Source of the DNA: Hyphococcus sp.
GTDB lineage: Bacteria > Pseudomonadota > Alphaproteobacteria > Caulobacterales > Parvularculaceae
Reading direction: 5' to 3'
Assembly (NCBI GenBank): GCA_021776245.1
Contig: JAJFGF010000053.1
Span: 1-64,000, forward strand
DNA: 64,000 nucleotides
Each line of letters begins with the position of its first letter. Position 1 is the first letter of the stretch. The notes below the pieces were generated by a model. It was not told the DNA's origin. It ran no database searches and saw only the letters and a list, made by a program, of their open reading frames with translations. This document shows, in pieces, positions 19,307 to 29,719 of the stretch. Both the position numbers and the translations under genes were made by a program.

Positions 19307-20986
19307 ATGAACGAGACGAGGCAAAAGCGATCCGACGCAATCACCAAGGGGCCGGCAAAGGCCCCGGCGCGGGCGATGCTGCGGGCTGCCGGCTATGACG
19401 ACAAGGATTTCGCGCAGCCGATGATTGCGGTGGTCAATACCTGGTCCACGGTGACGCCGTGCAACATGCACCTTGCCGATCTCGCTGAACCGGTTCGCGC
19501 AGGCGTGCGGGCCGGGGGCGCAACGCCGATCGATTTTAACACTATTGTTGTTTCCGACGGCATCACCATGGGCGGCGAGGGCATGCGCGCTTCGCTGATC
19601 TCACGGGAGGTGATTGCTGATTCAATTGAGCTCGCGGTGCGCGGACATTCTCTTGATGCGGCGATCATCATGGTCGGCTGCGACAAGACATTGCCGGCGG
19701 CGGCGATGGCGCTGGCGCGGATGGATATTCCCGGCTTGATTTTCTACGGCGGCACGATCATGCCCGGTCATTGCAGAGGCCGTGATCTTTCCGTTCAGGA
19801 TGTCTTTGAAGCGGTTGGCGCTCATGCCAGCGGCAACATGTCCGATTCGGAATTGGATGAAATCGAACGCCATGCCTGTCCAGGGCCCGGCGCTTGCGGC
19901 GGGCAGTTTACGGCAAACACGATGGCCATGGCTCTGACCTTTTTGGGTCTTGCGCCGATGGGGGCCGGCGATCCGCCGGCGACAAATGGCGCAAAAGCCG
20001 GTGAAGCTGAACGTTGTGGCAAGCTGGTTGCTGAACTTGCCTATAGCGGAACGACAGCGCGGACTTTTGTTACAGAAGTCTCCTTGCGCAATGCGGCGAC
20101 CGCCGTGGTCGCCAGCGGCGGTTCAACCAATGCTGTCCTGCATTTGCCGGCGATCGCCGCGGAAGCGGGCGTTGAGTTTTCAATCGATGTTTTTGACGAG
20201 TTATCCCGCGTCACGCCGGTCATCACTGATTTAAAACCAGGCGGCCGGTTTCTCGCCAAAGACCTTTTTGAGGCGGGCGGCATGTCGCTTTTCGGCCAGC
20301 GCCTGATGGAAGGCGGACGCCTTGCTGATGCGCCAACCGTGAGCGGGCGAATGCTGTTTGAAGAGCTCAGCACCGCTGCGGAAACACCCGGTCAACAGGT
20401 CGTTTGCAGTGTTGACGATCCGGTTAAGAAAACCGGGGGCTTGCGTATTCTTTATGGCGATATGGCCCCGGAAGGCGCAGTGTTAAAGACCGCCGGTTAC
20501 AGCGATGGATCGTTTGAAGGCCGCGCGCGGGTTTTTGACAGTGAGGAAGCTGCGTTTGAGGCTGTCTCTCAAAACCAGATCAAGGACGGCGACGTTGTTG
20601 TCATTCGCTATGAAGGCCCCAAGGGTGGGCCGGGCATGCGCGAAATGCTGGCGGTCACCGCCGCCGTCGCCGGCCAGGGCCTTGCAGGCAAAGTTGCGCT
20701 GATTACCGACGGACGGTTTTCCGGCGCCTCCCACGGTTTTGTCATCGGCCATGTGGCGCCGGAAGCCGCCAGTGGCGGACCGATTGCTCTCGTTGAAGAC
20801 GGGGATGTGATCCGCATTAGCGCTGAGGAACGGCGAATAGATGCGGATATCGACTGGACGGCGCGGCGCGCGGCCTTCACGCCGCGCCCGCTCAATCGCA
20901 TGGGCGGCGCCTTCGACAAATATGCAAGGCTTGTCTCCTCAGCGTCAAAAGGCGCTGTCACCATTGCGCACAACCAGGATCAGTAA
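19307..20986 (+). CDS. ilvD: Dihydroxy-acid dehydratase
   Basis: The 559-residue enzyme dehydrates dihydroxy acids to the keto-acid precursors of valine and isoleucine. Three cluster-ligand cysteines are in the expected contexts ([26 protein letters not shown]), the set associated with the [2Fe-2S] or short [4Fe-4S] IlvD group. [17 protein letters not shown] and [11 protein letters not shown] are diagnostic. The ATG follows AGGCGAGAAGAAA after the attenuator. It is the first structural gene of the ilv operon, with ilvC 11 bases on. Confidence 0.95.
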   Translation: MNETRQKRSDAITKGPAKAPARAMLRAAGYDDKDFAQPMIAVVNTWSTVTPCNMHLADLAEPVRAGVRAGGATPIDFNTIVVSDGITMGGEGMRASLISREVIADSIELAVRGHSLDAAIIMVGCDKTLPAAAMALARMDIPGLIFYGGTIMPGHCRGRDLSVQDVFEAVGAHASGNMSDSELDEIERHACPGPGACGGQFTANTMAMALTFLGLAPMGAGDPPATNGAKAGEAERCGKLVAELAYSGTTARTFVTEVSLRNAATAVVASGGSTNAVLHLPAIAAEAGVEFSIDVFDELSRVTPVITDLKPGGRFLAKDLFEAGGMSLFGQRLMEGGRLADAPTVSGRMLFEELSTAAETPGQQVVCSVDDPVKKTGGLRILYGDMAPEGAVLKTAGYSDGSFEGRARVFDSEEAAFEAVSQNQIKDGDVVVIRYEGPKGGPGMREMLAVTAAVAGQGLAGKVALITDGRFSGASHGFVIGHVAPEAASGGPIALVEDGDVIRISAEERRIDADIDWTARRAAFTPRPLNRMGGAFDKYARLVSSASKGAVTIAHNQDQ

Positions 20987-20997
20987 GGAAAGAAGCG

Positions 20998-22008
20998 ATG
21001 AAAGTTTATACGGATAACGACGCCAACCCCGCCGCCATGAAAGAGGGGCCTGTTGCGATTATTGGTTATGGCAGCCAGGGGCGCGCTCATGCGTTGAATT
21101 TGAAAAATTCCGGATGCGACGTAATTGTCGGCGTGCGCAAAGGCGGCGCCGGCGCGGAAAAAGCGACGGCGGACGGCTTGGAAATCGCCAGCGTTAAAGA
21201 CGCCGCCCATGCGGCAAAGCTCATCGCCCTCCTAACACCGGATATGAGTCATGAAGCCCTCTATAAGGAAGAAATTGCGCCGTCGATGAGCGATGGTGAT
21301 GCGCTTTCTTTCGCACATGGCTTTTCCATTCTTTATGGGCGCGTTCAGCCGCCGAAAAATATCGATGTGATCATGGTGGCGCCAAAGGGGCCCGGCGATC
21401 TCGTCCGCCGCGAATATGAACGCGGTCGCGGCGTGCCTTGTCTCTTCGCCGTCCATCAGGATGCGACCGGCCGCGCTAAAGAGCGGGCGCTATCTTATGC
21501 GAGCCTCATTGGCGGGACCACCGCCGGCGCGCTTGAAACGACATTTAAGGAAGAAACGGAGACCGATTTATTCGGCGAGCAGGCGGTGTTATGCGGCGGC
21601 GCGACCGAGCTGGTGCTGGCGGGTTTCGAGACGCTCACGGAAGCCGGCTACCGTCCAGAGATTGCTTATTATGAATGTCTTCATGAACTAAAGCTCATCG
21701 TTGACCTCCTCTACGAAGGCGGTCTGGCTAAAATGCATGAGTTCATTTCAGAAACTGCGATTTACGGCGACCTCGTTTCAGGACCGCGCGTCATCAATGA
21801 CGAAACGCGTCACCGCATGCGTGAGGTGCTGAAGGACATTCAATCCGGCGCCTTCGCGCGGGAATGGGTCTTGGAAAATCAGGCAGGCAAGCCGCGCTAT
21901 GGCAAGCTGTTGGAAGCTGACCTTAATCACCCGATTGAAAAAACTGGCAAGGAACTGCGCGAGCGCATGGCCTGGCTGCAATCCGGCGCCAACACAAAAG
22001 AAGACTGA
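20998..22008 (+). CDS. ilvC: Ketol-acid reductoisomerase (class I)
   Basis: The 336-residue enzyme isomerises and reduces acetolactate and acetohydroxybutyrate. The NADPH-binding [17 protein letters not shown] lies at the N terminus and the two-metal site in [17 protein letters not shown]. Length matches the short class I type. AGGAAAGAAGCG precedes the ATG. It sits between ilvD and ilvB in one operon. Confidence 0.95.
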   Translation: MKVYTDNDANPAAMKEGPVAIIGYGSQGRAHALNLKNSGCDVIVGVRKGGAGAEKATADGLEIASVKDAAHAAKLIALLTPDMSHEALYKEEIAPSMSDGDALSFAHGFSILYGRVQPPKNIDVIMVAPKGPGDLVRREYERGRGVPCLFAVHQDATGRAKERALSYASLIGGTTAGALETTFKEETETDLFGEQAVLCGGATELVLAGFETLTEAGYRPEIAYYECLHELKLIVDLLYEGGLAKMHEFISETAIYGDLVSGPRVINDETRHRMREVLKDIQSGAFAREWVLENQAGKPRYGKLLEADLNHPIEKTGKELRERMAWLQSGANTKED

Positions 22009-22016
22009 GACAGAAA

Positions 22017-23822
22017 ATGACCGGGCAAGCGCTGCAGAAAGAAAAAGAAACGAAAATATTGACGCCGGCGAAAAAGCCGGGCGCCGAGCTGTTGCTCGAT
22101 GCGCTGGAAGAGCAGGGCGTTGACATCATTTTCGGCTATCCGGGCGGCGCGGTGTTGCCGATTTATGATGCGATCTTCAAACGCGACACGATCCGGCATG
22201 TAATGGTGCGCCACGAGCAAGGCGCATTGCACGCCGCTGAAGGCTACGCGCGATCCACTGGCAAGGTTGGCGTCGCTCTCGTAACGTCAGGCCCGGGCGC
22301 AACCAATGCTGTGACCGGACTTGCAGACGCATTGCTCGATTCGATACCGGTCGTGTGCATTACCGGTCAGGTGGCGCGTCCGCTGATCGGTACGGACGCG
22401 TTTCAGGAATGCGATACGATCGGCATTACGCGCTCTTGCACAAAGCATAACTACCTCGTCGAATCGCCGCAAAAATTGTCGACTTTAGTGCACGAAGCGT
22501 TTCACATCGCGCGCAATGGGCGTCCGGGCCCGGTGTTGATCGATATACCCAAAGACGTACAGTTCGAGGAAGCGCAGTACACGCCCCGCGACGAGGCGCG
22601 CAAACGCAATTGTATCGTGTTGCCCGAAATAAAGGCGACGCAGATCGAGATGGCCGTCGATTTGATGCGCCATGCGCGCCGCCCGGTATTTTATACCGGC
22701 GGCGGGGTCATCAATGCAGGACCTGGCGCAAGTGAAACCTTGCGTGCGATGGCGCTTGAGACGGGATTTCCGGTGACCTCAACCTTGATGGGTCTGGGCG
22801 CCTTTCCGGCATCCGATCCTCAATGGCTTGGGATGCTCGGGATGCATGGCAGCGTCGAGGCAAATAGCGCGATGCATGATTGCGATTTGATGATCGCCAT
22901 TGGCGCACGTTTTGACGATCGTGTCACCGGAAGGCTTGATGCATTCTCGCCCAACTCCCGAAAAATCCATATCGATATCGACAGATCATCGATCAACAAG
23001 AATGTCCGCATTGATCTTGGTATTGTCGGTGACGCGGGCGCGATCATGACTGCGCTGGTCGCCGAATGGCGCAAGCGTGAGACCCAGGAAAAGTCGGACC
23101 GGGACCGCTTGAGGGCGTGGTGGACGCAAATCGGCAAATGGCGGGCGCGAAAATCTTTTTGTTATGAGGCCCATGATCAATTCATTAAGCCGCAATACGC
23201 GATCGAACGGCTTTATCATTTGACCCGTGGTAAAGACGTCTATGTGACAACCGAAGTCGGCCAGCACCAAATGTGGGCGGCGCAATATTTCCAATTTGAC
23301 AGCCCCAACCGCTGGATGACCTCCGGCGGTCTCGGAACCATGGGCTATGGCCTGCCGGCGGCGTTGGGCGTTCAAGCGGCGCACCCGGGCGCGCTGGTTA
23401 TTGACATTGCCGGCGATGCGTCAGTGCAGATGACCATGCAGGAGATGTCGACGGCTGTGCAGCATGATCTGCCGATCAAGATTTTTATCGTCAATAACGC
23501 TTATCTCGGAATGGTTCGCCAATGGCAGGAGCTCCTTCATGGCGGGCGTTATTCGCATTCTTATTCAGATAGCCTGCCTGACTTCGTAAAACTCGCCGAG
23601 GCCTATGGAGGGGTCGGGTTGCGCGCAACCACGCCGCAGGAGCTGGACTCAAAGATCGAGGAAATGATCGCCGTCAACAAGCCCGTGCTGTTTGACTGTG
23701 TTGTAACCCAGGAAGAAAATGTCTTTCCGATGATTCCATCCGGGGCCGCTCACAATGAAATGCTGATGGGCGGTGCGGTGACCGGTGATGAAATTAGCGA
23801 TGCAGGAAAGGCGTTAGTCTGA
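22017..23822 (+). CDS. ilvB: Acetolactate synthase, large (catalytic) subunit
   Basis: The 601-residue thiamine diphosphate enzyme condenses pyruvate with pyruvate or 2-oxobutyrate. The proton-relay Glu is in [16 protein letters not shown], the FAD-site region in GTDAFQECD, and the ThDP motif runs from GDASVQMT to [22 protein letters not shown] is typical of biosynthetic acetohydroxyacid synthases. The ilvH stop/start overlap (TGATG) suggests coupled translation with the regulatory subunit. It could equally be called ilvI. Confidence 0.94.
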   Translation: MTGQALQKEKETKILTPAKKPGAELLLDALEEQGVDIIFGYPGGAVLPIYDAIFKRDTIRHVMVRHEQGALHAAEGYARSTGKVGVALVTSGPGATNAVTGLADALLDSIPVVCITGQVARPLIGTDAFQECDTIGITRSCTKHNYLVESPQKLSTLVHEAFHIARNGRPGPVLIDIPKDVQFEEAQYTPRDEARKRNCIVLPEIKATQIEMAVDLMRHARRPVFYTGGGVINAGPGASETLRAMALETGFPVTSTLMGLGAFPASDPQWLGMLGMHGSVEANSAMHDCDLMIAIGARFDDRVTGRLDAFSPNSRKIHIDIDRSSINKNVRIDLGIVGDAGAIMTALVAEWRKRETQEKSDRDRLRAWWTQIGKWRARKSFCYEAHDQFIKPQYAIERLYHLTRGKDVYVTTEVGQHQMWAAQYFQFDSPNRWMTSGGLGTMGYGLPAALGVQAAHPGALVIDIAGDASVQMTMQEMSTAVQHDLPIKIFIVNNAYLGMVRQWQELLHGGRYSHSYSDSLPDFVKLAEAYGGVGLRATTPQELDSKIEEMIAVNKPVLFDCVVTQEENVFPMIPSGAAHNEMLMGGAVTGDEISDAGKALV

Positions 23823-24373
23823 TGTCTGCAAATACGCAATCACAGTCAGTCTATCCCGTAACCCAGGACGAGGGTGAGGCGGCGGAGGCCATTATCGCTG
23901 TTATTGTCGACAACGAGCCAGGCGTTCTCTCCCGCGTTGTCGGACTGTTCTCGGCGCGCGGCTATAATATTGAAAGTCTGACAGTCGCAGAAACAGACGT
24001 GGAAAAACATACGTCGCGGATAACCGTTTTGACCAACGGTACGCCGGCAAAAATTGAACAAATTAAAGCCCAGCTCGGACGGCTGGTGCCGGTCCGCCGC
24101 GTCATCGACGTCACGGCGGAAACCGATGCACTGGAACGCGAACTTGCCCTGATTAAGGTCGTCAATAACGGCGATCACCGCGTTGAAGCGATGCGCCTTG
24201 CCGATATCTTTCGCGCAAGGGCGCTCGATACCACCCATACATCGTTCGTTTTTGAAGTCACTGGCACGCGTGAAAAAATCAATGCCTTTATAGATCTGAT
24301 GAAACCGCTTGGCTTAACGGAAACCTCACGCACTGGCGTCTTGTCGATCCGGCGCGGCGTAGAGAGCGATTAG
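23822..24373 (+). CDS. ilvH: Acetolactate synthase, small (regulatory) subunit
   Basis: The 183-residue subunit has an N-terminal ACT domain (IIAVIVDNEPGVLSRVVGLFSARGYNIESLTV) shown here by IVDNEPGVLSRV and ARGYNIESLTV, and a C-terminal ALS_ss_C domain (ALIKVVNNGDHRVEAMRLADI region, with FEVTGTREKINAF). It confers valine feedback and full activity on IlvB. It overlaps the ilvB stop by one base. The leu leader ORF starts four bases after its stop. Confidence 0.94.
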   Translation: MSANTQSQSVYPVTQDEGEAAEAIIAVIVDNEPGVLSRVVGLFSARGYNIESLTVAETDVEKHTSRITVLTNGTPAKIEQIKAQLGRLVPVRRVIDVTAETDALERELALIKVVNNGDHRVEAMRLADIFRARALDTTHTSFVFEVTGTREKINAFIDLMKPLGLTETSRTGVLSIRRGVESD

Positions 24374-24377
24374 CGCC

Positions 24378-24440
24378 ATGCGATCAAAGATTCTCTTCTT
24401 TACTAAGGGCCTGCGCCTCCTCCTTATCACCGCGCGGTGA
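24378..24440 (+). CDS. Candidate leucine leader peptide before leuA
   Basis: A 20-codon ORF (MRSKILFFTKGLRLLLITAR) lies between ilvH and leuA. Five of its codons are Leu, four of them within the stretch CTG CGC CTC CTC CTT. Leader ORFs of this kind sense leucyl-tRNA supply before leu operons. No clear ribosome-binding site of its own was seen, though the ilvH stop is four bases upstream and could reinitiate ribosomes. Confidence 0.6.
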   Translation: MRSKILFFTKGLRLLLITAR

Positions 24441-24453
24441 CAATCGCCGCGCG
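24431..24453 (+). promoter_or_regulatory. Hairpin overlapping the leu leader stop codon
   Basis: CGCGCGG and CCGCGCG form a seven-base-pair stem with a nine-base loop across the leader ORF stop codon. It is followed by CAAAAAGTTTC and not a T-tract, so it is not a standard intrinsic terminator. It could be a pause or alternative structure in leuA attenuation. Confidence 0.4.
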
Positions 24454-24495
24454 CAAAAAGTTTCACACGATAAGGAAAAACGAGGACCAGAACTC

Positions 24496-26067
24496 ATGAC
24501 GACGCAGACCGACGACACCCATGTGAAAATTTTCGACACGACCTTGCGCGACGGTGAGCAGGCGCCGGGCTTTTCGATGTCGACCGACGCCAAACTCGTT
24601 GTCGCCCGCGCGCTGCAGGCGTTGAATGTTGATATTATTGAGGCGGGTTTTGCGGCGGCGTCGCCGGGCGACACCGCCGCGGTGCGCGCTGTGGCCGAGG
24701 AAATTACCGGGCCGGTAATTTGCTCTTTGTCGCGATTGAACGAGGCCGATATTGAAGCCTCCGCCCGGGCGATCGAACCGGCGGCGAAAAAGCGCATCCA
24801 TACGTTTATCGGCACAAGCCCGACGCACCGCGAAGCCAAATTGAAACTTACCAAAGATGAAATACTAAAACGCATATCGGAAACGGTTCGGTTTGCCCGC
24901 TCGGCTTGCGAAGATATTGAATTCTCACCTGAAGATGCGATCAGGACGGAACGCGATTATCTGTTGGAAGCGGTTTGGGCGGCGATTGAAGCGGGCGCTG
25001 CGACCATTAATATACCCGATACAGTGGGCTACACGACGCCCGAAGAGATAGCCGATCTGTTTCGGTTTTTGAAAGCGGAAACAGCCGGCGCGGAAAATGT
25101 CGTTTTCAGCACGCATTGCCATGATGATCTCGGCATGGCGGTTGCCAATAGCCTGGCGGCGGTGCGCGGCGGCGCCCGGCAGATCGAGTGCGCCATCAAT
25201 GGAATTGGCGAACGAGCCGGTAATTGCTCAATGGAAGAAGCGGTGATGGCGCTGGCGACACGCCGGGATTTTTTTGGTCTGGAAACTCAGGTCGAAACAA
25301 CCAAACTCTATCCCGCCAGCGTCGCTCTGTCCCGGGTCACTCATAATCCTATCCCGCGCAACAAAGCGATTGTTGGGAAAAACGCATTTGCCCATGAAGC
25401 GGGTATTCATCAGCATGGCGTCCTTGCGGACAAGCGAACCTATGAAATCATGGATGCGGCAGCCGTTGGGATGCCGTCTAATGCGATCGTCCTGGGCAAG
25501 CATTCCGGCAAGCATGCGCTGGCGGCGCGCGTAAAAGCGTTGGGATTTAAAGTTTCGAAACATAAGATCGAGGACATCTTTCCTGACTTCAAGCGCCTTG
25601 CCGATACATGCCGAGAGGTCACCGACGCAGACCTTGTTAAGCTCGTCACAGGGAATGCGTACACTGACGGGCGCGCCGGGCCGTGGCGCATGCGCCGGAC
25701 GGAATTGCGCGCCGATGTTGAAGACGGCACACGGCCTTACGCCCGCATCACCATGGAACATGATAATGGCGATCGCCGGACGGTTGCCCATGACGGAGAT
25801 GGACCGATTGATGCAGCCTTTGCAGCGGTTTGCGCTATTGCAGACGTGCCGGGCCGGATCAGCGTTCTTGATCTTCACCATTTGGCGGCAGAAGGCGTTG
25901 TGCGGGCTGAAGCGGTCGTTGAAGTCGATGATCGCCTGTTTACCGGGCACGCGCAGGAAGTGGATATTGCTGACGCTGCAGTTGCCGCTTTTGTCGCGGC
26001 TGTCAATCAGGCGGCGGCGATGCGGGCGAGCGCACCGGCGGAAGAAGAAATGGCGGCTACGCAATGA
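24496..26067 (+). CDS. leuA: 2-isopropylmalate synthase
   Basis: The 523-residue enzyme condenses acetyl-CoA and 2-ketoisovalerate, the committed step to leucine. The catalytic HMGL-like barrel is marked by FDTTLRDGEQAPGFSM, the metal-binding STHCHDDLGMA and NGIGERAGNCSMEE, and LGKHSGKHAL. A C-terminal LeuA regulatory domain of about 130 residues is present (residues about 375-510), so leucine feedback is expected. GAGGA lies upstream of the ATG. It overlaps leuC by four bases. Confidence 0.95.
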   Translation: MTTQTDDTHVKIFDTTLRDGEQAPGFSMSTDAKLVVARALQALNVDIIEAGFAAASPGDTAAVRAVAEEITGPVICSLSRLNEADIEASARAIEPAAKKRIHTFIGTSPTHREAKLKLTKDEILKRISETVRFARSACEDIEFSPEDAIRTERDYLLEAVWAAIEAGAATINIPDTVGYTTPEEIADLFRFLKAETAGAENVVFSTHCHDDLGMAVANSLAAVRGGARQIECAINGIGERAGNCSMEEAVMALATRRDFFGLETQVETTKLYPASVALSRVTHNPIPRNKAIVGKNAFAHEAGIHQHGVLADKRTYEIMDAAAVGMPSNAIVLGKHSGKHALAARVKALGFKVSKHKIEDIFPDFKRLADTCREVTDADLVKLVTGNAYTDGRAGPWRMRRTELRADVEDGTRPYARITMEHDNGDRRTVAHDGDGPIDAAFAAVCAIADVPGRISVLDLHHLAAEGVVRAEAVVEVDDRLFTGHAQEVDIADAAVAAFVAAVNQAAAMRASAPAEEEMAATQ

Positions 26068-27506
26068 GTGTGGCTGAAACAAAGCCGCAATCGCTGTTCG
26101 AGAAGCTGTGGCGCCGCCATATTGTTGTCGAAGAGGAAAGCGAACGGCCGGCAGTTCTCTATATCGATTTGCATCTCATTCATGAGGTGACGTCGCCGCA
26201 AGCGTTTGACGTGCTGGCTGGGAAAAAGATCCGTACACGGCGGCCGGATTTGACTTTTGCGACGCTTGATCATTCAACGCCAACCCTGCCGGCCGACAAT
26301 CACGGCGTCCTGCCTTACGCGACGCCGGCGGCGGCGGCGCAGGTTAACGCGTTGATCCGAAATTGCCGCGAACATGATATCCCGCTCCTTGGGCTTGATG
26401 ATCCAAGGCGTGGGATTGTGCATGTTATCGGGCCCGAACTTGGGTTGACCCAGCCGGGCAAGACAATTGTCTGCGGTGACAGTCATACATCAACCCATGG
26501 CGCTTTTGGCGCATTGGCCTTTGGCATAGGCACAACGGAAGTCGGCCATGTGCTGGCGAGCCAATGCGTGCTGCAACGCCAACCAAAAACCATGCGGGTG
26601 ACGTTCAACGGCGCATTGTCGCCCGGTGTCGGCGCAAAAGACATGGCGCTGGCGATGATTGCCGATATCGGCGCCGATGGCGGGCAAGGTTATGCGATCG
26701 AGTTCGCCGGACCTGCGGTGCAAAACCTCTCCATGGAGGGGCGTATGACGCTTTGCAATATGTCGATCGAGGCAGGCGCGCGATTTGGCATGGTTGCGCC
26801 GGACGAAAAGACATTTGAATATTTGTCAGGTCGTGAATTTTCGCCGCTCGGCGACAGTTGGGATGAAGCCGTCGCCGAATGGCGCACGCTGCCCAGCGAT
26901 CCTGATACGGTCTATGATCGGGAAGTGCGCATTAATGCATCCGCGATCCCGCCAATGATCACTTACGGCGTGTCCCCGGATGCCGCAGCGCCGGTTGATG
27001 GACGTGCGCCGCAACCGAAAAGTGATATCGAGAAACACGCTGCGGAATATATGAAGTTCGACGCAGAGCAACCTTTTTCGACCGCCACCGTTGATCGCGT
27101 GTTTATTGGCAGCTGCACGAATTCGCGGCTCTCGGATTTGCGGGAAGCAGCATCTGTGATGCGTGATCGCAAGGTAAAAGAGGGCGTCACGGTTCTGGTG
27201 GTGCCGGGTTCTGAAGCGATCCGCGCTGCTGCTGAAGCAGAAAACCTGCATCTTGTTTTTCTTAACGCCGGAGCCCAATGGCGCAATTCCGGCTGTTCAA
27301 TGTGCATTGCCATGAATGGCGATCAGGGCGAGCCCGGCGAGCTTGTCGTCTCCACATCGAACAGGAATTTTATCGGCCGCCAGGGCAGGGGCGTCCGCAC
27401 AGTGCTCGCAAGTCCCGCGACTGCGGCCGCATCAGCCATTGAAGGCAGGATTGCTGACCCGCGTCCCTATCTTACCATGACGGGAAAGCAAAACCGATGT
27501 CATTGA
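26064..27506 (+). CDS. leuC: 3-isopropylmalate dehydratase, large subunit
   Basis: The 480-residue aconitase-family protein isomerises isopropylmalate with LeuD. Cluster cysteines lie in FIGSCTNSRLSDLREA and RNSGCSMCIAMNGD, and substrate-site CGDSHTSTHGAFGALAFG is intact. Start overlaps the leuA stop (ATGA) and its end overlaps leuD by ten bases, so the leu genes form a tightly coupled operon. Confidence 0.95.
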   Translation: MSVAETKPQSLFEKLWRRHIVVEEESERPAVLYIDLHLIHEVTSPQAFDVLAGKKIRTRRPDLTFATLDHSTPTLPADNHGVLPYATPAAAAQVNALIRNCREHDIPLLGLDDPRRGIVHVIGPELGLTQPGKTIVCGDSHTSTHGAFGALAFGIGTTEVGHVLASQCVLQRQPKTMRVTFNGALSPGVGAKDMALAMIADIGADGGQGYAIEFAGPAVQNLSMEGRMTLCNMSIEAGARFGMVAPDEKTFEYLSGREFSPLGDSWDEAVAEWRTLPSDPDTVYDREVRINASAIPPMITYGVSPDAAAPVDGRAPQPKSDIEKHAAEYMKFDAEQPFSTATVDRVFIGSCTNSRLSDLREAASVMRDRKVKEGVTVLVVPGSEAIRAAAEAENLHLVFLNAGAQWRNSGCSMCIAMNGDQGEPGELVVSTSNRNFIGRQGRGVRTVLASPATAAASAIEGRIADPRPYLTMTGKQNRCH

Positions 27507-28078
27507 AATCATTTCAAAATCTGACGTCGCGGGTGATCGTGTTGCCGGAAGACAATATCGATACCGATCAGATTATTCCCGCGCGATTTTTGACAACGAC
27601 AGAGCGTTCTGGTCTCGGCAAAGCTGCGTTTTATGACTGGCGTTACGACGACGCCGGTCGCCCACGCAATCAAAGCCCGTTAAATCTCGCAGGGCAAGGC
27701 GGACATGCAATCCTGGTGGCAGGCAGCAATTTTGGCTGCGGATCATCGCGCGAGCATGCGCCATGGGCGTTGCTGGATCTTGGCGTTAAAGCGGTGATCA
27801 GCTCGGACATCGCCGATATATTCAAAAGCAATGCGTTGAAAAACGGGCTCTTGCCGGTTGAGGTGGATAGAAAAACCCATCGCCGCTTGTTGAAGGCGCC
27901 GGGTGAAGAGGTAACAATTGATCTCGAAACTCAAACGGTGCGTTTTGGCGGGAAGTGGCAGGCAGTGTTCAAAGTCGATAGCTTCGCCAGATATTGCCTT
28001 CTTGAAGGCGTCGACCCACTCGGTTTTTTGATGCAGCAATTGCCTGCGATTAAAGAGTTCGAAAAGGGACGGGCATGA
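27497..28078 (+). CDS. leuD: 3-isopropylmalate dehydratase, small subunit
   Basis: The 193-residue swivel-domain partner of LeuC is identified by DNIDTDQIIPARFL near the start and GSNFGCGSSREHAPWALLD. Length is normal for the bacterial small subunit. It overlaps leuC at its start and leuB at its end (ATGA). Confidence 0.95.
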   Translation: MSLKSFQNLTSRVIVLPEDNIDTDQIIPARFLTTTERSGLGKAAFYDWRYDDAGRPRNQSPLNLAGQGGHAILVAGSNFGCGSSREHAPWALLDLGVKAVISSDIADIFKSNALKNGLLPVEVDRKTHRRLLKAPGEEVTIDLETQTVRFGGKWQAVFKVDSFARYCLLEGVDPLGFLMQQLPAIKEFEKGRA

Positions 28079-29118
28079 GTTTTGAGATTGTTTTTTTACC
28101 GGGCGACGGCGTCGGTCCGGAAGTTGCGGCTGCGGCGCGTCAGGTCATGGAAAAAGCGGCGCGGCGCCGGGATATCTCGATTGCGTTTTGTGACTATCCT
28201 TTTGGCGGCGCCGCCATTGATCAATACGGGGATCCTTTTCCTGCTGCGACGAAAGAAGCTTGCGTTAATGCGCATGCAGTTTTTCTTGGCGCGGTCGGCG
28301 GGCCTGGATGGGAAGGCGGCGACATCCGCCCTGAAACGGGACTTCTTGAGTTGCGGCGGACGCTTGGACTGTTTGCCAATTTGCGCCCGACGCGGGTGAT
28401 GCCGGGACTGGAAAACCTCTCACCCTTGAAAACGGACAGCGCTGCAGGCGTTGATTTGCTGATCGTTCGGGAATTGATCGGCGGCCTTTATTTTGGCGAT
28501 CGCGAAGAGGGGCTGGAAAAGGCCAGCGACCAGTGCGTCTATACGCGCAACGAAGTCGTCCGCGTTGCGCGTGTTGCTTTTGATGCAGCGCGATTGCGTA
28601 AGGGGCGCGTGACCTCGGTCGACAAGGCAAATGTACTGGCGACCAGCCGCTTGTGGCGAAACGCCGTCATGCAACTGCATCAGGCGGAGTATTCTGACGT
28701 TATGCTCGATCATATGCTGGTCGACGCGATGGCGATGAAACTCATTCGGGCGCCCGCGGAATATGACGTTATTCTGACAGAAAATCTGTTCGGCGATATT
28801 TTGAGTGATGAGGCGTCGGTGATCGCTGGATCGATCGGACTTGCGCCGTCAGCTTCTCTCGGCGAAGGGGCGGCAGGCCTTTATGAGCCTATTCATGGAT
28901 CTGCACCGGATATAGCAGGCAAGGACAAGGCAAATCCGGTTGGCGCCATATTGAGCGGGGCCATGTTGTTTCGTCATAGCCTCAATTCGGAAGAAGCAGC
29001 TTTGTCGATTGAACGTGCAGTTGATACAGCGCTGTCTGACGGCGCTGGAACAGCTGATATTAATGGATCTGATGGTTGTCGGTCTTTTACCGACAAAATC
29101 TGCAAACTGATTGAATAA
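28075..29118 (+). CDS. leuB: 3-isopropylmalate dehydrogenase
   Basis: The 347-residue NAD-dependent beta-decarboxylating dehydrogenase completes the leucine branch to 2-ketoisocaproate. It shows LPGDGVGPEV, LFANLRPTRV, the metal and substrate segment TENLFGDILSDEASVIAGS, and HGSAPDIAGKDKANPVG. It is the last gene of the leu operon. Only a weak stem (GCCCG/CGGGC) follows the stop, so a terminator is not assured. Confidence 0.95.
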   Translation: MSFEIVFLPGDGVGPEVAAAARQVMEKAARRRDISIAFCDYPFGGAAIDQYGDPFPAATKEACVNAHAVFLGAVGGPGWEGGDIRPETGLLELRRTLGLFANLRPTRVMPGLENLSPLKTDSAAGVDLLIVRELIGGLYFGDREEGLEKASDQCVYTRNEVVRVARVAFDAARLRKGRVTSVDKANVLATSRLWRNAVMQLHQAEYSDVMLDHMLVDAMAMKLIRAPAEYDVILTENLFGDILSDEASVIAGSIGLAPSASLGEGAAGLYEPIHGSAPDIAGKDKANPVGAILSGAMLFRHSLNSEEAALSIERAVDTALSDGAGTADINGSDGCRSFTDKICKLIE

Positions 29119-29148
29119 TTCCTTGCTGCCCGCGTCGGGCTGCTGTGC

Positions 29149-29595
29149 TTATTCCATTATGTCTTCGTTCCACAGGCTGGGGTTTTCTGAAATAAACCGG
29201 GCCATCAGTTCGATAGAGGCAGGGTGTGCGACATCGACAATTTCGACGCCATGCTCGCGCAAAAACTTTTCATTGCCGCCGAAATTTTGCGTATCGTTGA
29301 TGACGACGCGCGGGATCTTGAACTGAACGATTGTGCCGGCGCACATCATGCATGGCGACAGAGAAGTATAAAGCGTCATATCACGATAAGTTTTTTGCCG
29401 GCCGGCTTTTCTAAGGCAATCCATTTCCCCGTGGGCGATGGGATCGCCTGCCTGAACCCGTTGATTGTGACCTGTGGAAATCAGCTTGTTGCTGTTCGCC
29501 AATGCGGCACCAATCGGCAGGCCGCCAGTGTTGAAGCTATTTTTTGCTTCTTCAAACGCTTTTTCGATGAATTGATGATCCCATTCATTGAGCAT
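29149..29595 (-). CDS. Cytosine deaminase, yeast Fcy1-like
   Basis: The 148-residue zinc deaminase has the HxE and PCxxC ligand motifs (HGEMDCL and TSLSPCMMCAG). It follows the small fungal-type cytosine deaminase: the zinc site context, the IPRVVINDTQNF segment and the C-terminal ENPSLWNEDIME all have counterparts in Saccharomyces Fcy1, and it differs from the large amidohydrolase CodA. It deaminates cytosine to uracil. The neighbouring divergent gene upp would convert that uracil to UMP, which supports the substrate. Guanine or another nucleobase remains possible. Confidence 0.8.
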   Translation of the reverse strand: MLNEWDHQFIEKAFEEAKNSFNTGGLPIGAALANSNKLISTGHNQRVQAGDPIAHGEMDCLRKAGRQKTYRDMTLYTSLSPCMMCAGTIVQFKIPRVVINDTQNFGGNEKFLREHGVEIVDVAHPASIELMARFISENPSLWNEDIME

Positions 29596-29719
29596 GGTCT
29601 ATTTCCTGTTTCACGGCTGGCTTGCGTATTCCGACATGGACAACGAAATCAGGATAACGGATAACAATCGGAAATGTTAGAAGCGTTGCTGCAAAAACGC
29701 CCCGGCGAAAAGGCTAAAC

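Noticed and set aside
24384-24875. 163-codon minus-strand ORF over leuA
   Set aside because: Antisense to leuA; serine- and alanine-rich shadow translation.
29119-29140. GCCCG/CGGGC stem after leuB as a terminator
   Set aside because: Only five base pairs and no T-tract.
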